DNA of 64,000 nucleotides from DATFVJ01 sp963851085 (GTDB taxonomy: Bacteria; Actinomycetota; Actinomycetes; Streptosporangiales; Streptosporangiaceae), in contig CAWKNX010000010.1 of the NCBI GenBank assembly GCA_963851085.1, positions 248,001-312,000 on the forward strand, in the 5' to 3' direction. The notes beneath the pieces were generated by a model that was not told the DNA's origin, searched no databases, and saw only the letters and a list, made by a program, of their open reading frames with translations. Each line of letters starts with the position of its first letter. Within the stretch, counting starts at the first letter, position 1. Both the position numbers and the translations under genes were made by a program. Below are positions 1 through 9,065 of the stretch, one piece after another.

Positions 1-1391
1 CGGCCGAGCATCTGAGTGCCGCGGACCGGGCGGCCAGGGGGAAGGACGCCCGGGCGGCCGCCCCACTGGGCTCGCATGCGGACTTCCGGCCGGCTGGCAG
101 GCGCAATCCGGTCGGGCTGCTGCTTGGCCAGGCGAAGACGCGGGTGCCGGAACTGGTGCCGGTCCGGCACGGGCGGATGCTGGTGTCGGCGTTCACGTTC
201 TACCGTGGGGCTGCGCTGCCGATGGCGGCGGATCTGGCCGGCACGCCCACGTCGGGGCTGCGGGTGCAGTTGTGCGGGGATGCGCACCTGTCCAATTTCG
301 GCGCGTTCGCCTCACCGGAGCGGCGCCTGGTTTTCGACGTCAACGACTTCGACGAGACCCTGCCGGGGCCGTTCGAGTTTGATGTCAAGCGGCTGGCGGC
401 GAGCTTTGCCGTGGCCGGGCGGGACAACGGGTTCCCCGCCAAAGCCCGCCGCAAGATCATCCTGGCGGCGGCCGAGGGTTACCGCACCGCGATGCGCGGG
501 TTCGCGAAGCAGCCGTTGCTGGCGGTCTGGTACGCGCACCTGGAAATCGAGCAGGCCATCGGTGAGTTCAGGTCGCAGATCAAGGCGACGAGGTTCAAGG
601 AAGCCGAGGTGCTGCTGGCCAAGGCGCACACCCGGGACAGCACGCAGGCGCTGGGCAAGCTCACCACCGTGGTCGACGGGCGGCGGCAGATCATCAGCGA
701 CCCGCCGATGATCGTCCCGGTCGAAGAGGTCTTCTCCGATGTGCAGGCCGACGCGCTGTATGAGCAGCTGCGCGCCGTGCTGGCCAAGTACCAGCGCAGC
801 CTCCAGTCCGACCGGCGGCATCTGCTCGAACAGTTCACCATGGTCCAGGTGGCCCGCAAGGTGGTCGGGGTCGGCAGTGTCGGCACCCGCGCCTGGATCG
901 TGCTGATGGACGCCGGCGACGGCGACGAACCGCTGTTCCTGCAGGCGAAGGAGGCCCAGCCGTCCGTGCTGGCGGACTACTGCGGGCGCAGCAAGTACGA
1001 CAACGAAGGTGAGCGTGTCGTCGCCGGGCAGCATCTGCAGCAGGCCCAGAGCGACATCTTCCTCGGCTGGACCCGCGTCACCGGCCAAGACAAGGTCGAC
1101 CGCGACTTCTACGTCCGCCAGCTGCGGGACTGGAAATTCTCGATGCCGATCGAGCAGATGCTGCCCGCGGGCATGACCGTCTACGCCCGCCTGTGCGGCT
1201 GGACGCTCGCCCGGGCGCACGCCCGCTCTGGCGACCGCATCGCCCTAGCCGCCTACCTCGGCGGCTCCGACAGATTCGACCAGGCGATCGCCGACTTCGC
1301 CGAAACCTACGCCGACCAGAACGAACGCGACTACGAGGCGCTCCAGCGCGCCGTCAAAGACGGCAAAGCCGAAGCCACGACCGAAATCTAA
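1..1391 (+). CDS. DUF2252 family protein, 5' end outside window
   Basis: The reading frame is open from the left edge to a TAA at 1389-1391, so the true start lies upstream. The GTG at 144 is internal: residues encoded before it (GSHADF, then NPVGLLLGQAKTRVPEL) match the conserved N-terminal part of DUF2252. Family landmarks follow: RHGRMLVSAFTFYRGAA, the acidic CGDAHLSNFG block, and FDVNDFDE. The HLxNFG and DxND pattern resembles phosphotransferase and kinase folds, so a small-molecule kinase role is often suspected, but no substrate is established. No signal peptide or membrane segment is visible. At least 462 residues are present, close to the usual family size. Confidence 0.85.
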   Translation, partial: AEHLSAADRAARGKDARAAAPLGSHADFRPAGRRNPVGLLLGQAKTRVPELVPVRHGRMLVSAFTFYRGAALPMAADLAGTPTSGLRVQLCGDAHLSNFGAFASPERRLVFDVNDFDETLPGPFEFDVKRLAASFAVAGRDNGFPAKARRKIILAAAEGYRTAMRGFAKQPLLAVWYAHLEIEQAIGEFRSQIKATRFKEAEVLLAKAHTRDSTQALGKLTTVVDGRRQIISDPPMIVPVEEVFSDVQADALYEQLRAVLAKYQRSLQSDRRHLLEQFTMVQVARKVVGVGSVGTRAWIVLMDAGDGDEPLFLQAKEAQPSVLADYCGRSKYDNEGERVVAGQHLQQAQSDIFLGWTRVTGQDKVDRDFYVRQLRDWKFSMPIEQMLPAGMTVYARLCGWTLARAHARSGDRIALAAYLGGSDRFDQAIADFAETYADQNERDYEALQRAVKDGKAEATTEI

Positions 1392-1647
1392 GCCGTCACC
1401 CGGCACGAGGCGGTGAGGACGCGGTTCCTCGTCGCGGTGAGGCCGGCGGGCGGATGCACCGGGGACCGATGCGGCATCGCAGGGGCACCCTTGGGCGCCT
1501 CGGCCTCCAGTTCATGTTTGACGGTGAGCAGGTCCTGCCGGGCGGCCTCGGATCGATATCGATCAGCGTGTGCGCCAGCACCGCCCCGGTGCAGGTACGC
1601 GCGAACCACTTCCGGTCCGCCGGCATCACCTACCACGGCGAGCTTCC

Positions 1648-1731
1648 GCGATGCCGACCAGGACGACATATCCGGGCTGTCGCGCAGCGTTTCCAACCTG
1701 GGCTCGTCACTGGGCACGGCGCTGGTGATGT
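1648..1731 (+). pseudogene. Scrap of an EmrB/QacA-type MFS transporter
   Basis: The 1392-1886 gap contains no convincing gene. One frame at about 1650-1730 encodes ISGLSRSVSNLGSSLGTAL, which matches the conserved cytoplasm-to-membrane segment before a late transmembrane helix of DHA2 (EmrB/QacA) drug exporters. The flanking sequence in that frame is not transporter-like and no start or operon context exists. I read this as a relic of a lost exporter. The match is short, so chance similarity is possible though unlikely. Confidence 0.45.
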
Positions 1732-1886
1732 ACGGCCGTGCGCGTTACGCTGCGCGGGTGACCCGTACAGGCAACGGCCTGGATCTGCTCGTGGACACAG
1801 GGATTCGGAGCCTCAGTGCTTTGATCGAGGCAGCGAAGCCCAGCACTGGTCCTTGGCCGATCAAGGGAGAAGCCGCTCGGGTGGTC

Positions 1887-2720
1887 CTACCGCGGTGCCG
1901 ACGGTGTGAATGGCCGGAGTTCGTCCGGGCCGTGCTGCACAATCCCGTAACTCGACTCCGGGACCTCGTTCCAGGCGCCGGGAAGCTCGCTGAGCGGCTC
2001 GGAGACAACGAGCCTGGTCTCGTCGCCGGTGTCCTTGAAGCGCTCATTGCCGGGATAAAGATGCCTGAGCGCATGTATCTCGGTGCTGTAGAAGAGCGAG
2101 CGGGAGTTTCGTTCGCTTGAGTAGCGGAACGCCCACAGCCGTTCGCCGTCGGTCGTCGCGACCGTCATCTGGATCGGATGCTCGACGCCGTGACGCGCCC
2201 CGGCCTCCTCGACGAGCCCAACGGCGCGCTCGACCGCGGCCGGCGCGTCGTCCTCGAGCCCGAACGTGAGCGCGAGAAAGAAAAGCACCTCCGAGTCGGC
2301 GGACCCTTCGATCTGCGGGTAGAGCGAGGCATCGACGGCAAACACGAGATCTCGTTTCACCGCCGCGAAATCGCGGATCAGTCCGTTGTGCATCCACAAC
2401 CAGCGGCCGTGGCGAAACGGATGGCAGTTGGTCTGCTGCACCGGGCTGCCGCTGGAGGCCCGGATGTGCGCGAACACGAGCGGAGACTCGACATGGCGTG
2501 CGATCTCACGCAGGTTACGGTCATTCCAGGCCGGCTCGACGCTGTGGAAGACAGCGGGAGTATCGCCCACGCCGTACCAGCCGATGCCGAAACCGTCCCC
2601 GTTCGTCGTCTCGGCTCCTAGCTCGGAGTGGAGGCTCTGGTCGATCAGCGAGTGAGTGGGCTGGTAGAGCAGCTCCTCGATGCGGATCGGGCTTCCCGAA
2701 TATGCAAGCCAGCGACACAC
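1887..2720 (-). CDS. Class II glutamine amidotransferase (YafJ/EgtC-like)
   Basis: This is a 277-residue protein with a GTG start and an AGAGGAG ribosome site 7-8 bases upstream. It begins V/M-CRWLAYSG, giving the N-terminal Cys2 nucleophile of Ntn-type glutamine amidotransferases after Met removal. NGDGFGIGWYG and the HNGLI segment are typical of the GATase type 2 domain in YafJ and EgtC. The family hydrolyses an amide or glutamine gamma-bond; EgtC acts in ergothioneine synthesis on a gamma-glutamyl conjugate. No egtA, B, D or E gene is adjacent, so the specific substrate is unknown and a stand-alone amidohydrolase is the safe call. Confidence 0.85.
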   Translation of the reverse strand: MCRWLAYSGSPIRIEELLYQPTHSLIDQSLHSELGAETTNGDGFGIGWYGVGDTPAVFHSVEPAWNDRNLREIARHVESPLVFAHIRASSGSPVQQTNCHPFRHGRWLWMHNGLIRDFAAVKRDLVFAVDASLYPQIEGSADSEVLFFLALTFGLEDDAPAAVERAVGLVEEAGARHGVEHPIQMTVATTDGERLWAFRYSSERNSRSLFYSTEIHALRHLYPGNERFKDTGDETRLVVSEPLSELPGAWNEVPESSYGIVQHGPDELRPFTPSAPR

Positions 2721-3117
2721 GTCGTGGCTCCTCTCTACTGTCGTCGATCTCGGTTAGAGGCCGTGTGACCCCTGACCCGTTGACGATGCAGGCGGAGGGG
2801 CAGGTCATCACGCGGTGTGGGTACTTTTCATGGCCCATTAGCGGTGCAGAACCCTCATGTGGCACCACCTCACTCGCCCCACAGCTGCCTTACCTCACCG
2901 AAGCGCTTCGCGGCAACCGACGCCAGGGGCGAAAGCCCTCCAGGTGGCTCGGCCTGCGGCAGGCCCAGGTGCCGAAGACTGCGACAGCACCTCATCGGCT
3001 CCTTGTTCACTTGGGGGGCTGGCTCAGGAATGTCTTTCGGGCCTCAGCCGGGGCCGGTGTTACATTCGCCGCGCCGAGGACCCGGCGCCTGCCATAGCGG
3101 CCGATCGGCCCCCAAAT

Positions 3118-3137
3118 GTCGGGACATCTGGCCCTAA
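3118..3137. promoter_or_regulatory. Possible DevR/DosR-like box in a 584-bp gene-free gap
   Basis: The gap 2721-3304 holds no supported gene. GTCGGGACATCTGGCCCTAA resembles the dormancy-regulator consensus (GGGAC ... GTCCC) with both GGGAC and CCC cores present but a mismatched centre. It sits about 170 bases upstream of the DUF7144 fragment, whose family is often stress-linked. The assignment is weak. Confidence 0.25.
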
Positions 3138-3304
3138 GTACACGCATGCCGTCGGGTGACTCTTGAACTAAGCCATGGGGGCCACGAACCGTGCTTGCGG
3201 TACGCCGCCCTCATGGGGTGGGTCGTTGCCGGAAGGGGTCGAGCAAAAGCGGCTGGAGGGATCCCGGCGAGAGGTTCCGGCGATTTTTGACCAAGGAGGC
3301 CAGA

Positions 3305-3517
3305 ATGACGTCGTCAACAATTAAGCCAGCCAGGGACGAGGGCGGGTGCCAGGCGGAAGGCCGCGGCCACGGCCTGATCATATTCGCCTCTGTCATGCTG
3401 GCTATGGCTGGCTTCCTCAACATGATCTACGGCATCGCCGCGATCGCCAACTCGCACGTGTTCGTCGCCAATGCGCACTACGTATTCGGCGGCAGCCGCG
3501 AGAACCTAGCCGCGTAG
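3305..3517 (+). pseudogene. Truncated DUF7144-type membrane protein
   Basis: The ATG has a strong AAGGAGG site 6 bases upstream. The 70-residue product runs collinear with the first half of the full-length 142-residue protein at 57769-58197: RGHGLIIFASVMLAMAG, GIAAIANSHVFVANA and YVFGG all align. It then breaks off into SRENLAA and a stop. The full-length homologue has about four membrane segments and this copy keeps about one. It is therefore a C-terminally truncated paralogue. Its intact ribosome site means a short peptide may still be made. Confidence 0.75.
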
Positions 3518-3613
3518 CGCCCCGGTGTCCTTCACAGCGGGGCCCGTCGCGTGTGCAGCGGAGCGCCGCGCGGCAGGGAGCCAGAGGAGCGGACAGGCGA
3601 CCGGGTGGCCGCG

Positions 3614-4880
3614 ATGATGCCCACGTCGGGCGGTGCGGGACGGGGCGCGAAGGTGTTCGGCGACCCGTCCGGGACGGCGGGCGCGGTCGGCGGGATCACG
3701 CTGGGCGTGGAGGAGGAGTTCGTGCTCCTTGACCCGGCCACCGGCGCCGCTGCGGCGGTCGCCCCGGATCTGGTGCGGATGCTCGACGGGGAGCCGGGGG
3801 TGCAGCCCGAGCTGATGCGGTTCCAGGTGGAGATCGCCACCGGGGTGTGCACCAGCCTGGACGGCGTCGGCCGCGAGTTGATGCGGCTGCGGCGGCTCGT
3901 CGCGGACGTCGCGGCGCGTCTGGGCTGCCGGCTGGTGGCGTCGGGGACCGCGCCGTACCGCACGCCGGGGCTGGCCGCCGTGACGGACCAGCCCCGTTAC
4001 CGGGAGCTGGCGCGCCGGTATCGGCCGGCTGGTGGCCGATTCCGGCACTTGTGGCTGCCACGTGCACGTCGGGGTTCCTTCCCGCGACCTCGGCGTCCAG
4101 GTGCTGGCGCGGCTGCGGCCCTGGCTGGCCTCGCTGCTGGCCATCACGGTCAACTCCCCGATCGCGGGCGGCCACGACACGGCCTGGGCAAGCTGGCGGT
4201 ACCCGCTGTGGTCACGCTGGCCGACGGCGACGGCGCCCGCGGTGTGGCCGGACGCCGCCGCCTACGATGCGGCGGTCCGCCGCCTCATCGGGCGGGGCGC
4301 GGCGCTGGATGAGCGGAGCGTCTACGTCTTCGCGCGGCTTTCCCCGCGCTACCCGACGGTGGAGGTACGCGTCGCGGACGTTTGCCTCGACGTCGGCACC
4401 GCGGTGCTGCTGGCCGGGCTGACCCGTGCCCTCGTCGCGACCGCCCTGGCGGAGGCCCGCCGGGGGACGCCGGTGGCAGCGGCACCGGCCCGGTGGGTCG
4501 CCGTGGGCCTCGCGGCCGCGGCGCGGCATGGGCTCGCCGGGGCCGGAGTCGACCCGTTCACCGGGCAGAACGTCGATGCGCGCAGCCTGCGGTCCCGCCT
4601 CCTCGACCATGTCGGCGCCGCACTCAGCGACCGCGGCGACGCCGATGCCGTCACCGGGCTGCTGCAACGGCTTGACGATTGGGGGACCGGGGCCGACCGC
4701 CAGCGAGCCCTCTTCACCGGTGCCGTGTCCGCGCCTGGGTTCGTCGAAGCGCTCGCCCGCGCGACACTGTCCGGCCAAGAGCAGGCTTGCGGCCGCCAGC
4801 CGAATGCGGGATCCGAGCGGCCGCTGGGCGCGTGGACGCCGGGGTCGGCTTCCGCCGTCCCCCTCGCGCGGGCGCCGTAG
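3614..4880 (+). pseudogene. YbdK-type carboxylate-amine ligase with a frameshift
   Basis: Two frames together rebuild one glutamate-cysteine-ligase-2 (YbdK) protein. The first carries LGVEEEFVLLD, the signature of the GCS2 active site, and runs to ...RELARRY at 4021. After one extra C at about 4022 the second frame continues GRLVADSGTCGCHVHVGV, the conserved metal/ATP-binding His region, then NSPIAGG and RYPTVEVRVAD to the stop at 4880. With the base removed the length is that of an intact enzyme (about 420 residues). The family joins a carboxylate to an amine using ATP, and some members make gamma-glutamylcysteine. The start is uncertain: the ATG at 3614, GTG at 3605 and GTG at 3551 are all possible. 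A sequencing error would restore the gene. Confidence 0.75.
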
Positions 4881-5105
4881 TCCGCCGGCCAGACTTAGCG
4901 GGTAGCGCCGGTTCATCCGGTCGGGGCTACGCGCGTTGTAGCAGCTCAAGGGCCTGATCGCGAGACTGCCATAACTACTTTCGCATGAGAATCCTTAATT
5001 GTCTCGTTTGTCGCTTAGCGAACCGGACGCTCGATTGCTGGTGAAATAGATACGGTAGGCGCAGTTATTGAATTGAGCATTGGGCCTCGCGGGCAGGCTC
5101 GAGTG

Positions 5106-5171
5106 CCGTTCGAGGTGGGCTCAAGCGCTGTTCGAGGTGGGCTCAAGCGCTGTTCGAGGCAGATTCAAGGG
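5106..5171. repeat. Three 22-bp tandem units in a 555-bp AT-richer gap
   Basis: Three consecutive 22-base units (5106-5127, 5128-5149, 5150-5171) share the core GTTCGAGGTGGGCTCAAG; the third is diverged. The surrounding gap 4881-5435 is more AT-rich than the window, especially 4970-5070, and has no supported gene. It lies upstream of the MMPL exporter, so it may hold that gene's promoter and regulator sites. Confidence 0.6.
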
Positions 5172-5435
5172 TGTTCGGGAACACTCGTGCGTGCCCGGCA
5201 TTTGGAACGAGCATCGGTGCGCGTGGAGGCGGATGGGTCCCGGATTGGTGTACGCAACGCGACTATTCGATCACACAGAATTGCTGATCAGGAATGTTCG
5301 CGCTGCGTAAATTCACCAATCCAGTGAGCCGTTGGCCATAAGCCTGGCTCGTTTCGAGGGGCAAGGACAATACGGTTCACGCGTCGCCAATACAGTCAAC
5401 CATCGTGTCCGCACCTGACCCTCAAGGAGGCTTTC

Positions 5436-7556
5436 GTGATACGCAACGTACCGGCCTGGCCAGGTGGCCGGCGGACAAAGTGGGTCTTCCTCGCGTTGTG
5501 GTTGGTGATCGCAATTGCGGTGGCTGGCCCACTGGCGGGCAAGCTCGCGGGGGTGGAGCAGAACAACACCACTACCTGGCTGCCCAGCCGCGCGGAGGCC
5601 ACTCAGGTGGTCGCGCTGCAGCAGCGGTTCGGCAACCCCAACGTCGCTGCGGCGGTCGTCGTCTATGTGCGCCCGTCCGGGATCACGTCGGCCGATCGGA
5701 CCAAGGCCGCTGCAGATGCGCGGGCGCTGGCCGGACTGGATGGGGTGACCGGTCAGATCGTGGGCCCCATCGCCTCGCGGGACGGACAGGCGCTGCAGAC
5801 GGCCGTGCCGCTCAATGTGGGCGCGAACGGGTGGACCAAGCTCACCAAGAGGATGGCCGCCATCTCCCAGATCGCGCGGTCCGGCGACAACGGACTGACA
5901 GTCCATATCGCCGGTCTGGCCAGCGTTGATAACGATTCGATCAAGGCGTTCGGCGGCGTCGACCACAGCTTGCTATTTGCCACCGTGCTTGTGGTCATCA
6001 TCATCTTGCTGCTGGCCTATCGCAGCCCGGTGCTGTGGCTGCTGCCGGTTGTGTGCGCCGGTATCGCGTTGACCACCGCGGAGGCCGTCATCTACCTGCT
6101 GGCCAAGAGCGGTGCCGTAGTCGTCAACGGGCAGAGCGCCGGTATCTTGACGGTGCTGGTGTTCGGCGTCGGTACCGACTATGCGCTGCTCCTGATCTCC
6201 CGGTACAGGGAAGAGTTGCACCGGCACGAGGACCGACATCAGGCCATGGCGATCGCCACCCGCCGTGCGGGTCCGGCGATCATCGCCAGCGCCGCCACGG
6301 TGGCGATCAGCCTGCTGTGCCTGCAGTTCGCGCAGCTCAACTCCACCCGCGGTTTGGGCCCGGTGGCCGCGATCGGCGTCGGTGTGGGGCTGCTGGTGAT
6401 GATCACCTTGCTGCCAGCTTTGCTCGTGATCTTCGGCAGGTGGTTGTTCTGGCCGAAGAAGCCGCAGTTCGGCACGCCGGGCCGCGCAGGTACCGGGCCG
6501 TGGGCACGGATCGGCGGCCGCATCGCTCGCCGCCCCCGCCTCGTGTGGGGCGTCGCTGTCCTGGTCCTGGCCGCTTCGGCACTCGGGGTGACGCAGTTGC
6601 ACGCAACCGGTCTGACGGCGAAGAATTCCTTCATCAACAAGCCCGAGTCGGTCGTCGCACAGCAGGTCGTGGCCGAGCACTTCCCGGCGGGGCAGGACGG
6701 CCAGCCAGTCGTGGTGATCGGCAACGCCAGCGCGGCCACGCAGTTGGAGCACGCCCTCGCGGGCACGAGCGGTATCGCAACAGTGTCCCAGCCGGTGGTG
6801 CGAGACGGCCTGGTCGCACTGGCCGGTACGCTGCAGGCCGCGCCGGACAGCACCGCCGCCATCGTGACCGTCAAGCACGTCCGCGACACCGTCCACGCCG
6901 TAACAGGCGCGAACGCCAAGGTCGGCGGCACGACCGCAATGACCATCGACCTGACCGCGGCCCAAAACCATGACAACAAGATCATCATCCCGCTCGTGCT
7001 GCTTGCGATGCTGGTGATCCTGGGAGTGCTGCTGCGCGCGGTCGTGGCGCCACTGCTGCTCGTCGGCACCGTCGTGCTGTCGTTCGGGTCCGCGCTTGGT
7101 CTCAGCGCGCTGCTGTTCCACGCGCTCGGCTTGCATGGTGCGGACGGCTCGCTCCCGCTGTTCGTGTTCGTATTCCTCGTCGCCCTCGGCATCGACTACA
7201 ACATCTTCCTGATGACCCGGGTCCGCGAGGAAGCGCAAACGCACGGCACCCGCAGGGGCATGCTCACCGGTCTCGCCACTACCGGCGGCGTCATCACGTC
7301 AGCCGGCCTTGTCCTGGCCGCCACCTTCGGCGTTTTCGCCACCCTCCCATTGGTGAGCTTCGCCGAACTCGGCATCGCGATCGCCCTGGGCATCCTGCTC
7401 GACACCTTCGTAGTCCGATCCGTTCTGGTCAGCGCGCTGACCCTCGACATCGGCCGTGGGATCTGGTGGCCAAGCCAGCTCGCCACCAGGCAAGACGTCT
7501 CATCCACACCCGTGACCGGCCGGGGCGCTCCGCAGCCCGCCTCAACCCGCCAGTGA
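5436..7556 (+). CDS. MMPL/RND-type membrane exporter
   Basis: The GTG start is preceded by AAGGAGG at ideal spacing. The 706 residues show the MMPL layout twice over: one N-terminal helix, an outer domain with a WLPSRAEA segment, then five helices, and the same again. The paired proton-relay motifs GTDYALLLISRYREE (about residue 247) and GIDYNIFLMTRVREE (about 587) are intact. Such pumps export lipids, small metabolites or drugs using the proton gradient. The length matches the small actinobacterial MMPL type rather than the mycobacterial lipid exporters. No regulator or biosynthetic gene is adjacent, so the cargo cannot be named. Confidence 0.9.
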   Translation: MIRNVPAWPGGRRTKWVFLALWLVIAIAVAGPLAGKLAGVEQNNTTTWLPSRAEATQVVALQQRFGNPNVAAAVVVYVRPSGITSADRTKAAADARALAGLDGVTGQIVGPIASRDGQALQTAVPLNVGANGWTKLTKRMAAISQIARSGDNGLTVHIAGLASVDNDSIKAFGGVDHSLLFATVLVVIIILLLAYRSPVLWLLPVVCAGIALTTAEAVIYLLAKSGAVVVNGQSAGILTVLVFGVGTDYALLLISRYREELHRHEDRHQAMAIATRRAGPAIIASAATVAISLLCLQFAQLNSTRGLGPVAAIGVGVGLLVMITLLPALLVIFGRWLFWPKKPQFGTPGRAGTGPWARIGGRIARRPRLVWGVAVLVLAASALGVTQLHATGLTAKNSFINKPESVVAQQVVAEHFPAGQDGQPVVVIGNASAATQLEHALAGTSGIATVSQPVVRDGLVALAGTLQAAPDSTAAIVTVKHVRDTVHAVTGANAKVGGTTAMTIDLTAAQNHDNKIIIPLVLLAMLVILGVLLRAVVAPLLLVGTVVLSFGSALGLSALLFHALGLHGADGSLPLFVFVFLVALGIDYNIFLMTRVREEAQTHGTRRGMLTGLATTGGVITSAGLVLAATFGVFATLPLVSFAELGIAIALGILLDTFVVRSVLVSALTLDIGRGIWWPSQLATRQDVSSTPVTGRGAPQPASTRQ

Positions 7557-7567
7557 CGGTCACCTGA

Positions 7568-7705
7568 CCCTCGGGCCACGCGTTCAAGTTCGGCCCACTG
7601 CTGGGTGAGGTGCTCGCCGACCTGGCGCTCGGCCACGACGCCGGAATCCCCCGCGAGCGGTTCTCGCTGTCGCGGCCAGCCCTGGTGACCGCACCGCAGC
7701 TGTGA
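7568..7705 (+). pseudogene. C-terminal scrap of a sarcosine-oxidase-type flavoenzyme
   Basis: A frame that begins straight after a TGA and ends at TGA 7703-7705 encodes PSGHAFKFGPLLGEVLADLA and then RERFSLSRPAL. This is the C-terminal signature of monomeric sarcosine oxidase / N-methyltryptophan oxidase (SGHGFKF...LADL...RF...RPAL). The FAD-binding part is absent. The piece follows the MMPL gene by 12 bases and marks a deletion or replacement boundary. The rest of the 7557-7940 gap shows nothing else. Confidence 0.7.
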
Positions 7706-7940
7706 CGGCCGCCGCCAGCCAGCACGACAGTGCGGCGTCGGCCGCCAGGAACAGGCCGTCACCTGCGGGTTCGCGTCGGCGGGTACGCCGCAATGCCGTC
7801 ATGAGCCAGCGCCGGAGTCGTTCGGGATCATCTGCCCGTCCCCCCAGGCAGGTGCCGTGCCGGCCTAACGTCAGCCGGACGCGGGAGGACACCCTCGCGG
7901 CCCGCTGCCCACGGCGTGGCCGGGAGGTCACCCATGACGG

Positions 7941-8630
7941 GTGAGGACTCCGGGAACGGCGAGCCGGAGTGTGGGTCACATACGACACAGCGAGGTGGTG
8001 ACGGGCGACGCACGAGTACGGCGGGTCCAGCTCGCGGGCGCGGCGCTGCCAGCCACGCGGCCGTTCTTCCTGGACAAACGGGCCGCCGCGGCCGGGGCCC
8101 GCAGCGATCTTGCTGCCGAGCTGGCCCGGATCACTTTCGCTGCGGTGCCGCCGGAAGAATTCATCCACCGGTCGGCGCTGCTCGGCCTGTGGCTGGGGCA
8201 CGGCACGCGGACCAGCGCGGTGGCGTGGTCGAGCGCGCTGTTCGGCCTCTCGCACGTCCTGCCGACGCTGTCAACCATGAACCAGACCGCGCAGCACCGC
8301 CACCTGGCGCAGCGTCCTTTGCGCCAGGCTGCCTTTGTCGCTGGCAACGTCGCGGTCACCACCGCGGCGGGCGCGGCCTTTGGCTGGCTGCGGCTGCGGT
8401 CAGGCAGCGTTGTCGCCCCGCTGCTCGCGCACATGGCGCTCAACGACGCGGCGCTGGTGGCCGGCCGGGTCGCGCACGGCCTGGATCGTGAGCCGGCTGG
8501 CCAGGCCGGCTGCACGCTGGGCGTGAGGGCGGCCGACGTCAGCGGCGCCGGCCGGGCCTCGTCCGCGGGACCGCCGGGCTGCGTGACTGGCACGCCGGGT
8601 CGCGTCAGCTGCCCGGCATGCCCGGGATGA
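7941..8630 (+). pseudogene. CPBP intramembrane protease, N-terminus lost
   Basis: The three CPBP/Abi motifs are present: EEFIHR (EExxxR), FGLSH (FxxxH) and HMALN (HxxxN), with the metal/catalytic residues in order. The product starts near LPATRPFFLDKRAA, which in complete homologues lies after the first two or three membrane helices. An in-frame TGA at 7935-7937 closes the frame just upstream, so the N-terminal third is missing. After the third motif the last 45 or so residues look like random read-through. Intact family members cleave substrates in the membrane or confer self-immunity to peptides. This copy is probably non-functional or refolded. Confidence 0.6.
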
Positions 8631-8682
8631 CCCATGACCGCGAGGGCGGTTGAATGGTCCCAGCAGGTTGGGGTGGTGCCAC

Positions 8683-8916
8683 ATGATTGCCGCGTACATT
8701 CTGATCCAGACCGACCCTGGCCAGGCGGCCATCGTGGCCGCTGCGCTCGGGGATCTGCCGAACGTCTCGCAGACGGCGAGAGTGGCCGGACCCTACGACG
8801 TCATTACGCGCGTGGAGGCCCGGGACATCGACGAGCTGGGCAGACTGGTAGCCACCCGGGTCCGCACCCTCGACGGCGTGACAAGAACGCTGAGCTGCAC
8901 AGTCATCCACCTGTAG
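8683..8916 (+). CDS. Lrp/AsnC ligand-binding (RAM) domain protein
   Basis: This is a 77-residue protein, MIAAYILIQTDPGQ through VTRTLSCTVIHL, with the beta-alpha-beta-beta-alpha-beta pattern of the Lrp/AsnC effector domain and no helix-turn-helix. GPYDVITRVEA is the characteristic core strand pair. Stand-alone RAM proteins form oligomers and bind amino acids or modulate other regulators. The ATG at 8683 is preferred over the upstream TTG because it starts exactly at the first strand. No partner gene is visible; the downstream neighbour is convergent. Confidence 0.85.
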   Translation: MIAAYILIQTDPGQAAIVAAALGDLPNVSQTARVAGPYDVITRVEARDIDELGRLVATRVRTLDGVTRTLSCTVIHL

Positions 8917-9006
8917 CGGGACCGGCGCGGCAGGCGATCGACTTGGCCTCGGCCACCCGGGTCCGGACGCCTGACATGCGCGATCCATTCCCGCTCCGGT
9001 TCGGCG

Positions 9007-9035
9007 CCGGCGGGCCGCTGCCAGCGGCCCGCCGG
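9007..9035. terminator. Strong hairpin between convergent genes
   Basis: A perfect 13-bp stem (9007-9019 with 9023-9035) and a 3-base loop lies between the RAM gene (+) and the sialidase-like gene (-), ending 31 bases before the latter's stop. There is no U-tract, as is common for actinobacterial terminators. It could serve both strands. Confidence 0.6.
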
Positions 9036-9065
9036 GGCAATCAGCAGTTCGCACGTGGCGGCGGC

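Noticed and set aside
144..1391. GTG at 144 as start of the DUF2252 gene
   Set aside because: Conserved family residues are encoded upstream in the same frame to the window edge.
5973..7244. 423-codon minus-strand frame
   Set aside because: Antisense of the MMPL gene, rich in Asp/Gln/His from GC-skewed codons, without domain signal.
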